Shown here piece after piece: positions 44,405 through 53,890 of a stretch of DNA of 64,000 bases (its first letter is position 1; every line of letters begins with the position of its first letter). The notes below the pieces were generated by a model that was not told the DNA's origin, did not search any database, and was given only the letters and a program-made list of their open reading frames with translations. Source of the stretch: Bacteroidales bacterium. GTDB lineage: Bacteria > Bacteroidota > Bacteroidia > Bacteroidales > UBA932. The DNA lies in contig JAFRRW010000011.1 of NCBI GenBank assembly GCA_017427885.1, forward strand, positions 310,001 to 374,000. The letters are read 5' to 3'. The position numbers were made by a program, and so were the translations under genes.

Positions 44405-45007
44405 TTACTTGGAGTACAGGTCAACGATAAGCTGCTCGTTGATGTTCTCGGGGATATCCTCCCTTGCGGGGATGTTCAGGAACTTGGCGCTGAGGGTGTC
44501 GGGATTGAACTCGATCCAGGAGTACTTCGTCGCACTGGCTACGCTGGCCTGGACGACCTCGAGGCTCTTGGACCTTTCCCTCACTGCGACGATGTCGCCG
44601 GGCATGACCCTGGTGGAAGGGATGTGGCATACCTTCCCGTTGAGGGTGATGTGGGCGTGGTTGACGAGCTGCCTTGCGGCGGGACGGGTCGGGGCCACTC
44701 CCATGCGGTAGACCACGTTGTCAAGACGGGACTCGAGAAGGAAGAGGAGGTTCTCACCCTTCTGTCCTGCCATGCGGGAAGCCTTGTCGTAAGTGTTGTG
44801 GAACTGGCGCTCCAGCACTCCGTACATATACTTCACCTTCTGTTTCTCCTTCAGCTGGTTCCCGTACTCCTTGCTCTTCTTGCGCTTGGAGGCCTGGCCG
44901 TGCATTCCCGGAGGATAGTTTCTCTTTTCGAAATCCTTGTCAGCCCCGTAGATGGGTTCGCCGAACTTGCGGGCGATCTTGGTTGTCGGACCGGTATATC
45001 TTGCCAT
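44405..45007 (-). CDS. rpsD: 30S ribosomal protein S4
   Basis: A 200-residue protein with [18 protein letters not shown] at the start and the S4 RNA-binding domain ([29 protein letters not shown]). It is a primary 16S rRNA binder and in many bacteria the translational regulator of the alpha operon. It lacks the N-terminal Cys cluster seen in zinc-binding S4 forms. The length is standard. Confidence 0.97.
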   Translation of the reverse strand: MARYTGPTTKIARKFGEPIYGADKDFEKRNYPPGMHGQASKRKKSKEYGNQLKEKQKVKYMYGVLERQFHNTYDKASRMAGQKGENLLFLLESRLDNVVYRMGVAPTRPAARQLVNHAHITLNGKVCHIPSTRVMPGDIVAVRERSKSLEVVQASVASATKYSWIEFNPDTLSAKFLNIPAREDIPENINEQLIVDLYSK

Positions 45008-45028
45008 GATTGCAAATACTTTTAAGGA

Positions 45029-45418
45029 TTAAACTTTGCGACGGCCTTTGGGACGGCAGCCGTTGTGGGGCATAGGGGTGATGTCGATGATCTCGGTCAC
45101 GACGATTCCCGCATTGTTTATGGTCCTGATGGCGGACTCGCGTCCGGCACCGGGGCCCTTCACGTAGCACTTCACCTTGCGGAGACCTGCGTCGTACGCC
45201 GTCTTGGAGGCGTCCTCGGCAGCCATCTGCGCTGCATAGGGAGTGTTCTTCTTGGAGCCTCTGAAGCCGCACTTTCCGGCGGAAGACCAAGAAATCACCT
45301 GTCCCTGATTGTTGGTGAGGGAGACGATCACGTTGTTGAAAGTGGAGGAAACGTGGGCCTGGCCCGCAGCCTCAACCTTGACAACTCTTTTCTTTGCTGT
45401 TGTGGTTTTCTTTGCCAT
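45029..45418 (-). CDS. rpsK: 30S ribosomal protein S11
   Basis: A 129-residue protein of normal length. The core [19 protein letters not shown] and the C-terminal [18 protein letters not shown] are typical. It forms part of the 30S platform with S18 and S21. Thirteen bp separate it from rpsM. Confidence 0.97.
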   Translation of the reverse strand: MAKKTTTAKKRVVKVEAAGQAHVSSTFNNVIVSLTNNQGQVISWSSAGKCGFRGSKKNTPYAAQMAAEDASKTAYDAGLRKVKCYVKGPGAGRESAIRTINNAGIVVTEIIDITPMPHNGCRPKGRRKV

Positions 45419-45431
45419 GATTCATCTGGAT

Positions 45432-45809
45432 TTACTTGGTTGCTTTCTTCTTGTTGGCAACGGTCTTCTTCCTTCCCTTCCTGGTGCGAGCGTTGTTCTT
45501 GGTGCTCTGGCCGCGGACGGGGAGTCCGATACGGTGACGGATTCCGCGATAGCAGCCTATGTCCATGAGGCGCTTGATGTCCATCTGGACGGAGGAACGG
45601 AGTTCTCCCTCGATCTTGTACTCCTCGTTGATGAGGTTACGGATGAGGGCGATCTGGGCGTCGTTCCATTCTCCGACCTTGATGCTTCTGTCTATTCCGC
45701 ATTTGTCAAGGATCTCCCTTGCCGAGTTGCGGCCGATACCGAAGATATAGGTGAGACCTATCTCTCCTCTTTTGTTGTTGGGTAAATCAACACCGGCTAT
45801 TCTTGCCAT
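45432..45809 (-). CDS. rpsM: 30S ribosomal protein S13
   Basis: A 125-residue protein beginning [26 protein letters not shown], with the C-terminal [18 protein letters not shown] motif that contacts tRNA and the intersubunit bridge. The Lys-rich tail is usual. It follows rpmJ after a 31-bp gap. Confidence 0.97.
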   Translation of the reverse strand: MARIAGVDLPNNKRGEIGLTYIFGIGRNSAREILDKCGIDRSIKVGEWNDAQIALIRNLINEEYKIEGELRSSVQMDIKRLMDIGCYRGIRHRIGLPVRGQSTKNNARTRKGRKKTVANKKKATK

Positions 45810-45840
45810 AATCTATACTGATACTTTTTAGTTTGACTAA

Positions 45841-45957
45841 TTAACCCTGGCGCATCTTGAACTTGGGGTTCTTCTTGCAAATCACGTACAGGTGGCCTTT
45901 GCGCCTTACGATCTTGCAGTCATCACTGCGCTTCTTGATGGATGCTTTGACTTTCAT
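45841..45957 (-). CDS. rpmJ: 50S ribosomal protein L36
   Basis: A 38-residue protein beginning [19 protein letters not shown] and ending [10 protein letters not shown], read directly from the sequence between infA and rpsM. Of the four zinc ligands of C+ L36 (Cys11, Cys14, Cys27, His32) only the second and third Cys remain; the others are Ser and Lys. This is therefore a largely zinc-free form. It sits 14 bp after infA. Confidence 0.95.
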   Translation of the reverse strand: MKVKASIKKRSDDCKIVRRKGHLYVICKKNPKFKMRQG

Positions 45958-45971
45958 ATGATGATATTTTT

Positions 45972-46190
45972 TTATTTATACCTGAAAGATATCCTTCCCT
46001 TGGTCAGGTCGTACGGTGAAATCTCAACCTTGACCCTGTCGCCCAGAAGGATGTGAATGAAGTTCATCCTCATCTTCCCGGAGATGTTGCACAGGAGTAC
46101 GTGACCGTTTTCAAGCTCTACCTTGAACATAGCGTTGGGGAGGGTCTCAATCACGGTACCGTCCTGTTCTATCGCTACTTGTTTTGACAT
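45972..46190 (-). CDS. infA: Translation initiation factor IF-1
   Basis: A 72-residue S1/OB-fold protein ([42 protein letters not shown]). It binds the 30S A site during initiation. It lies between map and rpmJ, the normal Bacteroidetes position. Confidence 0.97.
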   Translation of the reverse strand: MSKQVAIEQDGTVIETLPNAMFKVELENGHVLLCNISGKMRMNFIHILLGDRVKVEISPYDLTKGRISFRYK

Positions 46191-46213
46191 AAATCAATAA
46201 TTAAAATAACACT

Positions 46214-46993
46214 TTAAAACCTGATGTTTCCGTCCTTTTCAATATAATCGAAAGTGGAAAGAACCTCGGCCCTGCCCTTGCGGACCACAACGGTCAGCTC
46301 GTAATGGGCTGAATTCCTGTGGTCGGAGGTGTGGACGGACCAGCGGTCCCTGCCCACATACACTCCCCTGCTTCCGGCGCAGATCATCGGCTCGATGCAG
46401 ATCACCAGTCCGTCCATGAGGCGGGCGCCGTGACCGGGCCTTCCGTAGTTGGGCACTCCGGGAGCCTCGTGCATCTCCTTCCCCAGGCCGTGTCCCTCGA
46501 GTTCGCGGACGACGGAACATCCGTTCGCCTCCACGTAAGACTGGATGGCGAAACCGATGTCTCCCGTCCTGTTGCCCGCGACGGCGGCTTCTATGCCCTT
46601 GTAGAGCGAAGCCTTGGTGACATCGAGGAGGTGGCGCGTGTCGGCGTCGATCTCTCCCACGGGGAAGGTGTAGGCCGAGTCCCCCTGATAACCCTTGTAC
46701 AGGGTGGTGATGTCAGCCGTCACGATGTCGCCCTCCTTGAGGACGTAGTCGGACGGGATGCCATGCACAACGACGTCGTTGACGGAGGTGCAGATGGCGC
46801 CGGGGAAGCCTTCGAAACCAAGGGAACTGGGGATGGCGCCGTGGTCGCGGATGAAGGTGTCGGCAATCCTGGCGAGTTCGTTGGTCGTAACTCCCGGTGC
46901 CACCGCCTTCCCGACTTCGGCGAGAGCCTTCGACACGAGAATGGCGTTCTCGCGCATCAGCTCTATCTCCTCAGGCGTCTTGGCTTTCAGCAT
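46214..46993 (-). CDS. map: Methionine aminopeptidase, type I
   Basis: A 259-residue enzyme with the five metal ligands in DITTLYKGYQGD (Asp, Asp), GHGLGKEMHE (His), CIEPM (Glu) and the C-terminal HYELTVVV (Glu), and the substrate His in VVVHGIP. It removes N-terminal Met from nascent chains. It lies directly after secY (30 bp); no adk gene intervenes. Confidence 0.96.
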   Translation of the reverse strand: MLKAKTPEEIELMRENAILVSKALAEVGKAVAPGVTTNELARIADTFIRDHGAIPSSLGFEGFPGAICTSVNDVVVHGIPSDYVLKEGDIVTADITTLYKGYQGDSAYTFPVGEIDADTRHLLDVTKASLYKGIEAAVAGNRTGDIGFAIQSYVEANGCSVVRELEGHGLGKEMHEAPGVPNYGRPGHGARLMDGLVICIEPMICAGSRGVYVGRDRWSVHTSDHRNSAHYELTVVVRKGRAEVLSTFDYIEKDGNIRF

Positions 46994-47023
46994 CTTTCCA
47001 AATTTCGATATATATCAAAGAAC

Positions 47024-48361
47024 TTACATTCCGGAGCGGCCGCTCAGGCGTCCGGTCTTCATCAGACCGTCATAGTGGCGCATGAGCAGATAGCTCTCGA
47101 CCTGCTGGAGGGTATCAAGGATAACTCCCACAAGGATCAGCAGCGAAGTGCCGCCGTAAAAGCTCGCAAACTGGTTGTTCACGCCGAGAATGATGGCAAA
47201 AGCCGGAAGGATCGCGACGATCGCAAGGAAGATGGAGCCGGGGAGGGTCACCTTTGACATGATCGAATCCAGGTACTCGACGGTCTTCTTGCCGGGTTTG
47301 ACACCGGGGATGAAGCCTCCGTTCTTCTTCATTTCCTCTGCCATCATTGTCGGGTTGACGGTGACGGCGGTATAGAAATATGTGAAGATGACGACGAGGA
47401 TGCCGAATATGAAGTTATACCAGAATCCGGTGTAGTTGCCAAGAGTGGCGGCAAGGCCCCTGGTGGCATCCCACCTCGAGAAGAGGATGGGGAAGAGCAT
47501 CAAAGCCTGGGCGAAGATGATGGGCATGACGCCGGCGGCGTTGATCTTGAGAGGGAGGTACTGGCGGACACCGCCGTACTGGCGGTTGCCCACGATCCTC
47601 TTGGCGTACTGCACGGGGACCCTCCTGACGCCCTGTACGAGGGCGATGGTGGCCACGATCACGAGGAACCAGAAGATGAGCTCCACGATCAGGATGAGCA
47701 TGCCGCCGTTGGTGGCGGAGAGCTTGGAACCTATTTCCGCGACGAGGGCGTAGGGCAGACGGGCTACGATACCTATCATAATGATAAGGGAGATTCCGTT
47801 GCCGACACCGCGGTCGGTAATCCTTTCACCGAGCCACATCACGAACATGGAACCGGCGAGGAGGATTATCGTGGAAACGAGGTTGAACGTGTAGTTGCTC
47901 CAGCCGAGCTTGTTGACGGCCACGAAGGCCTCGCCCGGGATCTGGCTGTGGATACCCGCGATGTAGGCGGGACCCTGGATGCAGAGGATGAGGATGGTCA
48001 GATACCTTGTGATCTGGTTCATCCTGCGGCGGCCGCTCTCCCCTTCCATCTGGAGTTTCCTGAAGTAGGGGACGAACATGCCGAGCAGCTGGACTACGAT
48101 GGATGCCGAAATGTAAGGCATCACACCGAGAGCGAAGATCGAAGCGTTACCGAAGGCGCCGCCGGAGAACATGTTCAACAGGCCGATAAGACCGGACTGG
48201 GAACTGTCCTGCAGCTTGGCGAGCATGGTGGCGTCGATGCCAGGGAGCACGATGAAGCACCCGAGCCTGTACACCAGCACGAGGAGGAGGGTATAGACTA
48301 TCCTCTTCCTGAGCTCTTCGATCTTGAAGATGTTCTTTATGGTCTCAATGAATTTCCTCAT
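47024..48361 (-). CDS. secY: Protein translocase subunit SecY
   Basis: A 445-residue channel protein with 10 hydrophobic helices. It opens KNIFKIEELRKRIVYTLLLV and has the plug region PGIDATMLAKL, the GIGISLIIMIG-like helix written here as GNGISLIIMIGI, and the cytoplasmic loop RRVPVQYAKRIVGNRQYGG. It forms the inner-membrane translocon with SecE and SecG. Coupled to rplO by a 6-bp gap. Confidence 0.97.
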   Translation of the reverse strand: MRKFIETIKNIFKIEELRKRIVYTLLLVLVYRLGCFIVLPGIDATMLAKLQDSSQSGLIGLLNMFSGGAFGNASIFALGVMPYISASIVVQLLGMFVPYFRKLQMEGESGRRRMNQITRYLTILILCIQGPAYIAGIHSQIPGEAFVAVNKLGWSNYTFNLVSTIILLAGSMFVMWLGERITDRGVGNGISLIIMIGIVARLPYALVAEIGSKLSATNGGMLILIVELIFWFLVIVATIALVQGVRRVPVQYAKRIVGNRQYGGVRQYLPLKINAAGVMPIIFAQALMLFPILFSRWDATRGLAATLGNYTGFWYNFIFGILVVIFTYFYTAVTVNPTMMAEEMKKNGGFIPGVKPGKKTVEYLDSIMSKVTLPGSIFLAIVAILPAFAIILGVNNQFASFYGGTSLLILVGVILDTLQQVESYLLMRHYDGLMKTGRLSGRSGM

Positions 48362-48367
48362 CTCGAA

Positions 48368-48820
48368 TTATTCTTCGGTTACAATTGCCTTTCCGCCGGC
48401 GGCCTCGATCTTGGAGACTGCAGACTTGGAGAATGCGTCGGCCGTTACGGTGAGGGCTGCGGTGAGCTCTCCGTTTCCGAGGACCTTTACGAGGTCCCTG
48501 GGGGCGGCGAGCCTGGCGGCTACGATCTCATCGAGTCCGATCTCGGTCTTTCCGATGGCCTCGGAAAGGGCCTGGAGGGCGGACACGTTGACCGGCTGGT
48601 ACTCAACCCTGGTGGGGTTCTTGAATCCGAACTTGGGCAGGCGCCTCTGGAGAGGCATCTGACCGCCTTCGAAACCGATCTTGTGGTGATAGCCGGAGCG
48701 GGAAGCGGCACCGTTCATACCACGGGTGGCTGTGCCTCCCCTTCCGGAACCTTCGCCGCGGGCGATTCTCTTCTTATTCTTTACGGAACCCTTTGCGGGC
48801 TTCAGATTTTCAAGTTTCAT
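48368..48820 (-). CDS. rplO: 50S ribosomal protein L15
   Basis: A 150-residue protein with the basic, Gly-rich N-terminus (KRIARGEGSGRGGTATRGMNG, FEGGQMPLQRRLPKFGF) and a globular C-terminus. It is a late-assembly protein of the 50S subunit, in the standard place before secY. Confidence 0.97.
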   Translation of the reverse strand: MKLENLKPAKGSVKNKKRIARGEGSGRGGTATRGMNGAASRSGYHHKIGFEGGQMPLQRRLPKFGFKNPTRVEYQPVNVSALQALSEAIGKTEIGLDEIVAARLAAPRDLVKVLGNGELTAALTVTADAFSKSAVSKIEAAGGKAIVTEE

Positions 48821-48835
48821 TTCCTGTCCTCCTGA

Positions 48836-49015
48836 TTAGATTTCCTCAACTTTGACAAGATGCTGCACCTTGGCCACCTGGCCGAGGGTTACGGGGCATT
48901 TCTCAACCTCGACGGTCTCGTTCATCCTGTGGATTCCGAGGGCCCTGAGGTTTTCCTTCTGCCTCTTGGTCTCGCCGTTTGCACTGACGATCTGGGTGAT
49001 TCTGAGCTTTGTCAT
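48836..49015 (-). CDS. rpmD: 50S ribosomal protein L30
   Basis: A 59-residue protein read between rpsE and rplO. It begins MTKLRITQIVSANGETKRQ, then has LRALGIHRMNETVEVE, the typical L30 core. Normal short bacterial form, without a zinc motif. Confidence 0.96.
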   Translation of the reverse strand: MTKLRITQIVSANGETKRQKENLRALGIHRMNETVEVEKCPVTLGQVAKVQHLVKVEEI

Positions 49016-49027
49016 ATCTTTATCCTC

Positions 49028-49546
49028 CTATCCGTTGAAAACCTTGCTCATGGGAATTCCGCGCAGGCCTGCGATGGTGTAGGCGTCCCTCATCTCGCAA
49101 AGGGCCGCTACTGTGGCCTTCACAAGGTTGTGGGGGTTGCTGGAACCCTTGCTCTTGGCAAGCACGTTCTGGATACCGGCGCTCTCGAACACGGCGCGCA
49201 TTGCGCCTCCTGCCTTGACACCGGTACCGGGGGCAGCGGGCTTCATGAACACCCGGGAGCCTCCGAACTTGGTCTCCTGCTCATGAGGTATGGTCTTGTT
49301 GATGATGGGAATCTTGACGAGATTCTTCTTGGCGTCCTCGACTCCCTTGGCGATTGCGGAAGTGACCTCGTTGGCTTTGCCCAGGCCATAACCCACCACG
49401 CCGTTCTCATCGCCCACGACGACAATCGCGGCGAAACGGAAATGACGGCCTCCCTTGGTGACCTTTGTCACCCTCTGGATGGCGACCAACCTGTCCTTAA
49501 GCTCCAGGTCGGATGTCTTGACTCTTTTTACGTTAGTATTTGCCAT
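49028..49546 (-). CDS. rpsE: 30S ribosomal protein S5
   Basis: A 172-residue protein with the double-stranded RNA-binding fold ([33 protein letters not shown]) and the C-terminal S5 domain ([24 protein letters not shown]). It contributes to decoding fidelity and mRNA unwinding at the entry tunnel. Confidence 0.97.
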   Translation of the reverse strand: MANTNVKRVKTSDLELKDRLVAIQRVTKVTKGGRHFRFAAIVVVGDENGVVGYGLGKANEVTSAIAKGVEDAKKNLVKIPIINKTIPHEQETKFGGSRVFMKPAAPGTGVKAGGAMRAVFESAGIQNVLAKSKGSSNPHNLVKATVAALCEMRDAYTIAGLRGIPMSKVFNG

Positions 49547-49557
49547 AGTCTTTCGTT

Positions 49558-49920
49558 CTAGAAAATGAGACCGGCCTCGCGAGCCGCTTCAGCCAAACTT
49601 TTAACCCTGCCGTGATAGAGATAGCCTCCACGGTCGAAACTGACGGTGGTGATGCCCTTCTGCAAGGCGCGCTCGGCGATGGCCTTTCCCACTATTGCGG
49701 CGGCCTCGATGCCGGTTTTGCCCTTGCACTCCGCGGCGAGAGCCTTGTCGTTGGAAGCAGCGGACGCAAGCGTCGCCGCCTTATCATCGTCGACTACCTG
49801 TACGTAAATCTGCTTGTTGCTCCTGAAGACCACCATACGGGGCCTCTCTGCGGTGCCGTTGACGTGCTTGCGGATACGGTAGTGAACCCTTTTTCTTCTT
49901 TCTTCTCTACTGAGTGCCAT
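49558..49920 (-). CDS. rplR: 50S ribosomal protein L18
   Basis: A 120-residue protein with the basic N-terminus ([20 protein letters not shown]) and the 5S-rRNA-binding core ending [25 protein letters not shown]. It binds 5S rRNA together with L5. Confidence 0.97.
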   Translation of the reverse strand: MALSREERRKRVHYRIRKHVNGTAERPRMVVFRSNKQIYVQVVDDDKAATLASAASNDKALAAECKGKTGIEAAAIVGKAIAERALQKGITTVSFDRGGYLYHGRVKSLAEAAREAGLIF

Positions 49921-49936
49921 AACGTGTTCCTCCTAA

Positions 49937-50497
49937 TTATTTAGCGGCCGCAGTCTTGCCTGCCTTGCGGCGGAGCTGCTCACCGGCGAACTTGATACCC
50001 TTGCCCTTATAAGGCTCAGGACGACGATATGAACGGATCTTCGCGGCCACCTGTCCGAGAAGCTGGCGGTCGTGGCTCCTGAGAACGAGGAGGGGATCTT
50101 CACCCTTCTTGACCTGGGGAGCTTCGGCTGTCACCTCGGGAGCGAGGAGGAGCTTGATGTCGTGGGAATATCCGAGGGACATGGTAATCATCTGGCCCTC
50201 TACGGACACACGGTAACCGACACCGACGAACTGCTGCCTGATTTCGAAGCCTTCGGACACGCCTTTCACCATATTGGCGACAAGGGCGCGGTAGAGGCCG
50301 TGCATGGAACGGAACCTGGGAGCGTCGCTGGGGCGTTCAAACTTGATTTCATTATCCTCAATGGTGACCTTGATGGCGGGATCCACCTTCTGGCTCATTT
50401 CTCCAAGAGGGCCTTTAACCTTCATCACGTTGCCGGGGAGCATCTCGACGCTCACCTTTGCCGGAAGGTTTACAGGCATTTTACCTATTCTTGACAT
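49937..50497 (-). CDS. rplF: 50S ribosomal protein L6
   Basis: A 186-residue protein with two similar domains. The C-terminal signature PEPYKGKGIKFAGEQLRRKAGK is clear. It sits near the factor-binding site. The gap to rpsH is 17 bp. Confidence 0.97.
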   Translation of the reverse strand: MSRIGKMPVNLPAKVSVEMLPGNVMKVKGPLGEMSQKVDPAIKVTIEDNEIKFERPSDAPRFRSMHGLYRALVANMVKGVSEGFEIRQQFVGVGYRVSVEGQMITMSLGYSHDIKLLLAPEVTAEAPQVKKGEDPLLVLRSHDRQLLGQVAAKIRSYRRPEPYKGKGIKFAGEQLRRKAGKTAAAK

Positions 50498-50514
50498 TAT
50501 TCGTGTGTTTTAGA

Positions 50515-50910
50515 TTAATAAACATAGCACAGTACCTCGCCACCGACGTTCAGCTCCCTGGCTTTCTTCTCGGTGACGACTCCCTTGGAGGTGGAAAGCA
50601 CCGCTATTCCGAGGCCGTTCAGGACCCTGGGGAGGTTCTCCACGTCCACATACCTCCTCATACCGGGGGTGGAAACGCGCTGTATCTTCTTGATGGCGGC
50701 CACCTTGGACTGGGGATGGTACTTGAGGGCGATCTTGATCGTGTCATAGGGCTCTCCCTCGACTACCTTGTAGCTGAGGATGTAACCCTCTTCGCAAAGA
50801 ATCTTCGTGATCGCCACCTTCAGCTTGGAAGAAGGGATCTCGACGACTTTCTTACCTGCGAGGTAAGCGTTGCGAATCCTGGTCAGATAATCTGCAATTG
50901 GATCAGTCAT
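50515..50910 (-). CDS. rpsH: 30S ribosomal protein S8
   Basis: A 131-residue protein beginning MTDPIADYLTRIRNAYLAGK, with the C-terminal signature VLSTSKGVVTEKKARE. It binds 16S rRNA helix 21, and in some bacteria it represses its own operon. The 75-bp gap just upstream is the largest in this operon and holds a GGCGCC hairpin, so a regulatory site there is conceivable. Confidence 0.97.
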   Translation of the reverse strand: MTDPIADYLTRIRNAYLAGKKVVEIPSSKLKVAITKILCEEGYILSYKVVEGEPYDTIKIALKYHPQSKVAAIKKIQRVSTPGMRRYVDVENLPRVLNGLGIAVLSTSKGVVTEKKARELNVGGEVLCYVY

Positions 50911-50985
50911 TTTGTTTGTCTTTTAACGAACCGGCGCCTTGGCGCCCGATATCCGATTGTTATGAATTAATAATAAATGTATTCA

Positions 50986-51255
50986 CTACCAGCTGGCTTT
51001 CTTGACGCCCGGGATGAGGCCGCTCGAGGCCATCTCGCGGAACTGGATACGGCTCAGGCCGAAGGCCCTCATGTATCCTTTCGGACGACCGGTGAGGGAG
51101 CAACGGTTGTGGAGGCGGACCGGGGACGAATTCTTGGGGAGCTTGTCGAGGGCTGCCCAGTCGCCGGCTTCCTTCAGAGCCTTCCTTTTCTCGGCGTATT
51201 TAGCAACAAGTTTCGCGCGCTTTACCTCGCGGGCTTTCATTGATTCTTTTGCCAT
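50986..51255 (-). CDS. rpsN: 30S ribosomal protein S14 (zinc-free form)
   Basis: An 89-residue protein with the S14 signature [20 protein letters not shown]. It lacks the CxxC pairs of the short 61-residue zinc form, so it belongs to the longer C-minus type. Only the conserved single Cys remains. Confidence 0.97.
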   Translation of the reverse strand: MAKESMKAREVKRAKLVAKYAEKRKALKEAGDWAALDKLPKNSSPVRLHNRCSLTGRPKGYMRAFGLSRIQFREMASSGLIPGVKKASW

Positions 51256-51266
51256 TTTATACCTGT

Positions 51267-51869
51267 TTAGTTGTTATGTTTCTTGAACGGCAGACCGAAC
51301 TCCTTGAGGAGGGCGTAGGCTTCCTCGTCGGTGTTGGCGGTGGTGACGAAGGTCACCTCGACACCGTGGATCCTGGGGTTCTTGTCGATGTCGACCTCGG
51401 GGAAAATCAGCTGTTCCTTGAGACCGAGGGTGTAGTTGCCGCGGCCGTCGAGCTTCTCGGAGATACCGTTGAAGTCACGGATACGGGGCAGGGAGACACG
51501 GATGAGCCTCTCGAGGAATTCATACATATTCGTAGCACGGAGGGTGACCTTGGTTCCGATGGGCATTCCCTTGCGGAGCTTGAAGTTGGACACGTCCTTC
51601 GTGGAAGTGGTCAGAACGGCCTTCTGTCCGGCGATCTTGCTGAGTTCTTCGGCGGCCTCCTCGACGATCTTCCTGTCCTGGGTGGCGTCGCCGACACCTT
51701 CGTTGAGGGTGATCTTCACAAGCCTGGGCACCTGCATCACGGTGGTGTAGTTGAACTGCTTCATCAGCTTGGGCACGATCTCCTCCTTATACACCTTCTT
51801 GAGGGTGGGTACATATCCCTTGGGGAGAGCTACGCTCACCACGGGAGTGTTATTTGCTTTCTTTGCCAT
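51267..51869 (-). CDS. rplE: 50S ribosomal protein L5
   Basis: A 200-residue protein, about 20 longer than the E. coli form because of an N-terminal extension ([20 protein letters not shown]). The core has [21 protein letters not shown] and the C-terminal [18 protein letters not shown]. It binds 5S rRNA and contacts P-site tRNA. Confidence 0.96.
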   Translation of the reverse strand: MAKKANNTPVVSVALPKGYVPTLKKVYKEEIVPKLMKQFNYTTVMQVPRLVKITLNEGVGDATQDRKIVEEAAEELSKIAGQKAVLTTSTKDVSNFKLRKGMPIGTKVTLRATNMYEFLERLIRVSLPRIRDFNGISEKLDGRGNYTLGLKEQLIFPEVDIDKNPRIHGVEVTFVTTANTDEEAYALLKEFGLPFKKHNN

Positions 51870-51871
51870 AG

Positions 51872-52204
51872 TTACTTGATCTCCTTTCCGGATTTTTTAG
51901 AATAACGGACCTTCTTTCCGTTCTCGATCTTGTGGCCGACCCTGGTGGGGACGGGCTTCGCGGCAGTGCTCTGCTCGGGATCGAGAAGGTTCACGTTGGA
52001 AATGTGGATGGGGGCCTCCCTCTTGATGATGCCTCCCTGGGGAGCCTTGGCGTTGGGCTTGGTGTGCCTGCTGATCATGTTGACACCTTCGACGATCACG
52101 CGGTCCTCGTCGCGGAGAACCTCGAGGACCTTTCCGGTCCTGCCCTTGTCGTTGCCGGCGTTCACGAACACCATATCACCTTTCTTTATATTGAATTTCT
52201 TCAT
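51872..52204 (-). CDS. rplX: 50S ribosomal protein L24
   Basis: A 110-residue KOW-domain protein ([40 protein letters not shown]). It is an early assembly initiator of the 50S subunit. It overlaps no neighbour; rplE follows 2 bp later. Confidence 0.97.
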   Translation of the reverse strand: MKKFNIKKGDMVFVNAGNDKGRTGKVLEVLRDEDRVIVEGVNMISRHTKPNAKAPQGGIIKREAPIHISNVNLLDPEQSTAAKPVPTRVGHKIENGKKVRYSKKSGKEIK

Positions 52205-52216
52205 GACGCGTAGTGT

Positions 52217-52582
52217 TTAAAGGACCTCCGGGGCCAGTGAGACGATTTTCATGTAATTCTCGCGGAGCTCACGGGCGACGGGGCCGAAGATACGGGTCCC
52301 GCGGAGCTCTCCAGCGGCGTTGAGAAGGACGCACGCATTGTCGTCGAAGCGGATGTAGGAACCGTCGGGACGGCGGATCTCCTTCTTGGTGCGCACGATG
52401 ACCGCCCTGGAGACGCTGCCCTTCTTGGCATCGCCGCCGGGGATGGCGCTCTTCACGGCTACGACGATCGTGTCGCCGACAGTCGCATAACGATGGTGGG
52501 TACCGCCAAGCACGCGGATGCAGAGGACTTCCTTCGCACCGCTGTTGTCGGCCACCAGTAAACGTGATTCTTGCTGTATCAT
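52217..52582 (-). CDS. rplN: 50S ribosomal protein L14
   Basis: A 121-residue protein starting [27 protein letters not shown], with the conserved [27 protein letters not shown] end. It forms an intersubunit bridge with 16S rRNA. Confidence 0.98.
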   Translation of the reverse strand: MIQQESRLLVADNSGAKEVLCIRVLGGTHHRYATVGDTIVVAVKSAIPGGDAKKGSVSRAVIVRTKKEIRRPDGSYIRFDDNACVLLNAAGELRGTRIFGPVARELRENYMKIVSLAPEVL

Positions 52583-52586
52583 GGTA

Positions 52587-52841
52587 TTACTTTACTTTTT
52601 CTACTATTTCAACCAATCTCCACCTCTTGGTCTTGCTGAGAGGGCGGGTCTCCATAATGCGGACCCTGTCGCCTTCGTTGCACTCGTTCTTCTCATCCTG
52701 GGCGACGAACTTCTTCGTCCTGGTGATGAACTTGCCATAAAGGGGGTGCTCCTTGCGGGTCTCGACGGCAACGACGATGGTCTTGTCGTTCTTGTTGCTG
52801 ACGACTACGCCGATTCTTTCCTTGCGAAGATTTCTTTCCAT
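52587..52841 (-). CDS. rpsQ: 30S ribosomal protein S17
   Basis: An 84-residue OB-fold protein ([54 protein letters not shown]). It binds the 5' domain of 16S rRNA. Confidence 0.97.
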   Translation of the reverse strand: MERNLRKERIGVVVSNKNDKTIVVAVETRKEHPLYGKFITRTKKFVAQDEKNECNEGDRVRIMETRPLSKTKRWRLVEIVEKVK

Positions 52842-52852
52842 ATATGGTATCT

Positions 52853-53050
52853 TTATTTCTGTTCTTTTTCTTTCTGGGCGAGGATGGTGATCATCCTGGC
52901 GATGTCCTTGCGGGTCTTCTTGATCTTGGAGGTGTCCTCCAGGGGGGAGACGGCGTGATTCATCTTCATCGACTCGAGGTTCTTCCTCTCCACCATGATG
53001 CGGTCCTTGAGGTCGGCGATGGACATTTCGCGGATTTCAGTCGTTTTCAT
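52853..53050 (-). CDS. rpmC: 50S ribosomal protein L29
   Basis: A 65-residue helical protein ([28 protein letters not shown]). It lies at the tunnel exit next to L23. It follows rplP by 18 bp. Confidence 0.96.
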   Translation of the reverse strand: MKTTEIREMSIADLKDRIMVERKNLESMKMNHAVSPLEDTSKIKKTRKDIARMITILAQKEKEQK

Positions 53051-53068
53051 TCTCTTGATGCATTGACA

Positions 53069-53488
53069 TTATTCAACATAATCCCTGCGCACGACGAACT
53101 TCGTGGCAATGGGAAGCTTGTTGGCTGCAAGCCTCATAGCCTCCTTGGCAACCTCCAGGGTCACTCCTTCGGCCTCGATGAGGATCCTTCCGGGGGTGAC
53201 GGGCGCTACGAATCCGTAGGGATCGCCCTTACCCTTACCCATACGGGTGTCGAGCGGCTTCTTGGTGACGGGCTTAACCGGGAATATCCTGATCCATATC
53301 TGGCCCTCACGGTTCATACGGCGGGACAGAGCCTGACGGGCAGCCTCGATCTGCTGCTGGGTGAGCCAGCAATTCTCAAGTGTCTTGAGACCGAAAGAAC
53401 CGAACGCAAGCTGGTTGCCCCTCTGGGCCATTCCCTTCATGCGATTCTTCTGTTCCCTTCTAAACTTTGTTTTCTTAGGTTGTAACAT
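53069..53488 (-). CDS. rplP: 50S ribosomal protein L16
   Basis: A 139-residue protein starting [24 protein letters not shown], with [20 protein letters not shown] and [22 protein letters not shown]. It lies near the A-site tRNA elbow. It is the first gene of the operon here. The usual upstream partners rpsJ-rplC-rplD-rplW-rplB-rpsS-rplV-rpsC are absent, and a consensus promoter sits about 84 bp upstream instead. Confidence 0.97.
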   Translation of the reverse strand: MLQPKKTKFRREQKNRMKGMAQRGNQLAFGSFGLKTLENCWLTQQQIEAARQALSRRMNREGQIWIRIFPVKPVTKKPLDTRMGKGKGDPYGFVAPVTPGRILIEAEGVTLEVAKEAMRLAANKLPIATKFVVRRDYVE

Positions 53489-53571
53489 CGCTGTGTACTT
53501 TAAATATTTCCTAATTTCGTAAGCAATTGAGTATCAGTCAATTGGGTAAACTTCCCCTCAATTTTGGACTG

Positions 53572-53601
53572 CAAAGTTAGTAAAAAACATTGGATTCACA
53601 A
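53572..53601 (-). promoter_or_regulatory. Promoter of the rplP-rplQ operon
   Basis: TTG (53599-53601), exactly 19 bp, then TAACTTTG (53572-53579) on the minus strand: a full match to the Bacteroidetes promoter. The predicted leader to rplP is about 80 nt and contains two CAATTG blocks and an AATTGAGGG/CCCAATT pairing that could form a small stem. Confidence 0.75.
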
Positions 53602-53890
53602 CTTTTTCTGAAAAATTTTTTATCTTTTTCGACACGGGTTTTTGATAGTCAACTATTGTATTTTCAGTCACTTGCTGACTCTGACAAAAAATTTCCTCTC
53701 CCGGTTTCGACATTGAGCATCAAGACCTATCGTTTTTTCATATCCCAGTCATTCCCGACTAGACCGGGAATACCCTCCGTCCGGTTGAAACTCCGACATC
53801 GCAGGAAAAGGCGAGCCAGATGTTTCAACCTCCCGTCGGGAGGGGCGGAGGCTTCGGGCACGGATTTGGTAGCGGACGGGGTGGTTTCCT
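53602..53890. other. Intergenic stretch without a recognised gene
   Basis: Lies between the rplP promoter and the DUF4294 gene. It holds short inverted repeats (TTCCCG/CGGGAA near 53752-53772, CCTCCC/GGGAGG near 53830-53845, AGTCA/TGACT near 53666-53680) but no convincing ORF, RNA gene or terminator. It shows no residual similarity by eye to rpsC or rplV, the genes expected upstream of rplP. Confidence 0.4.
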
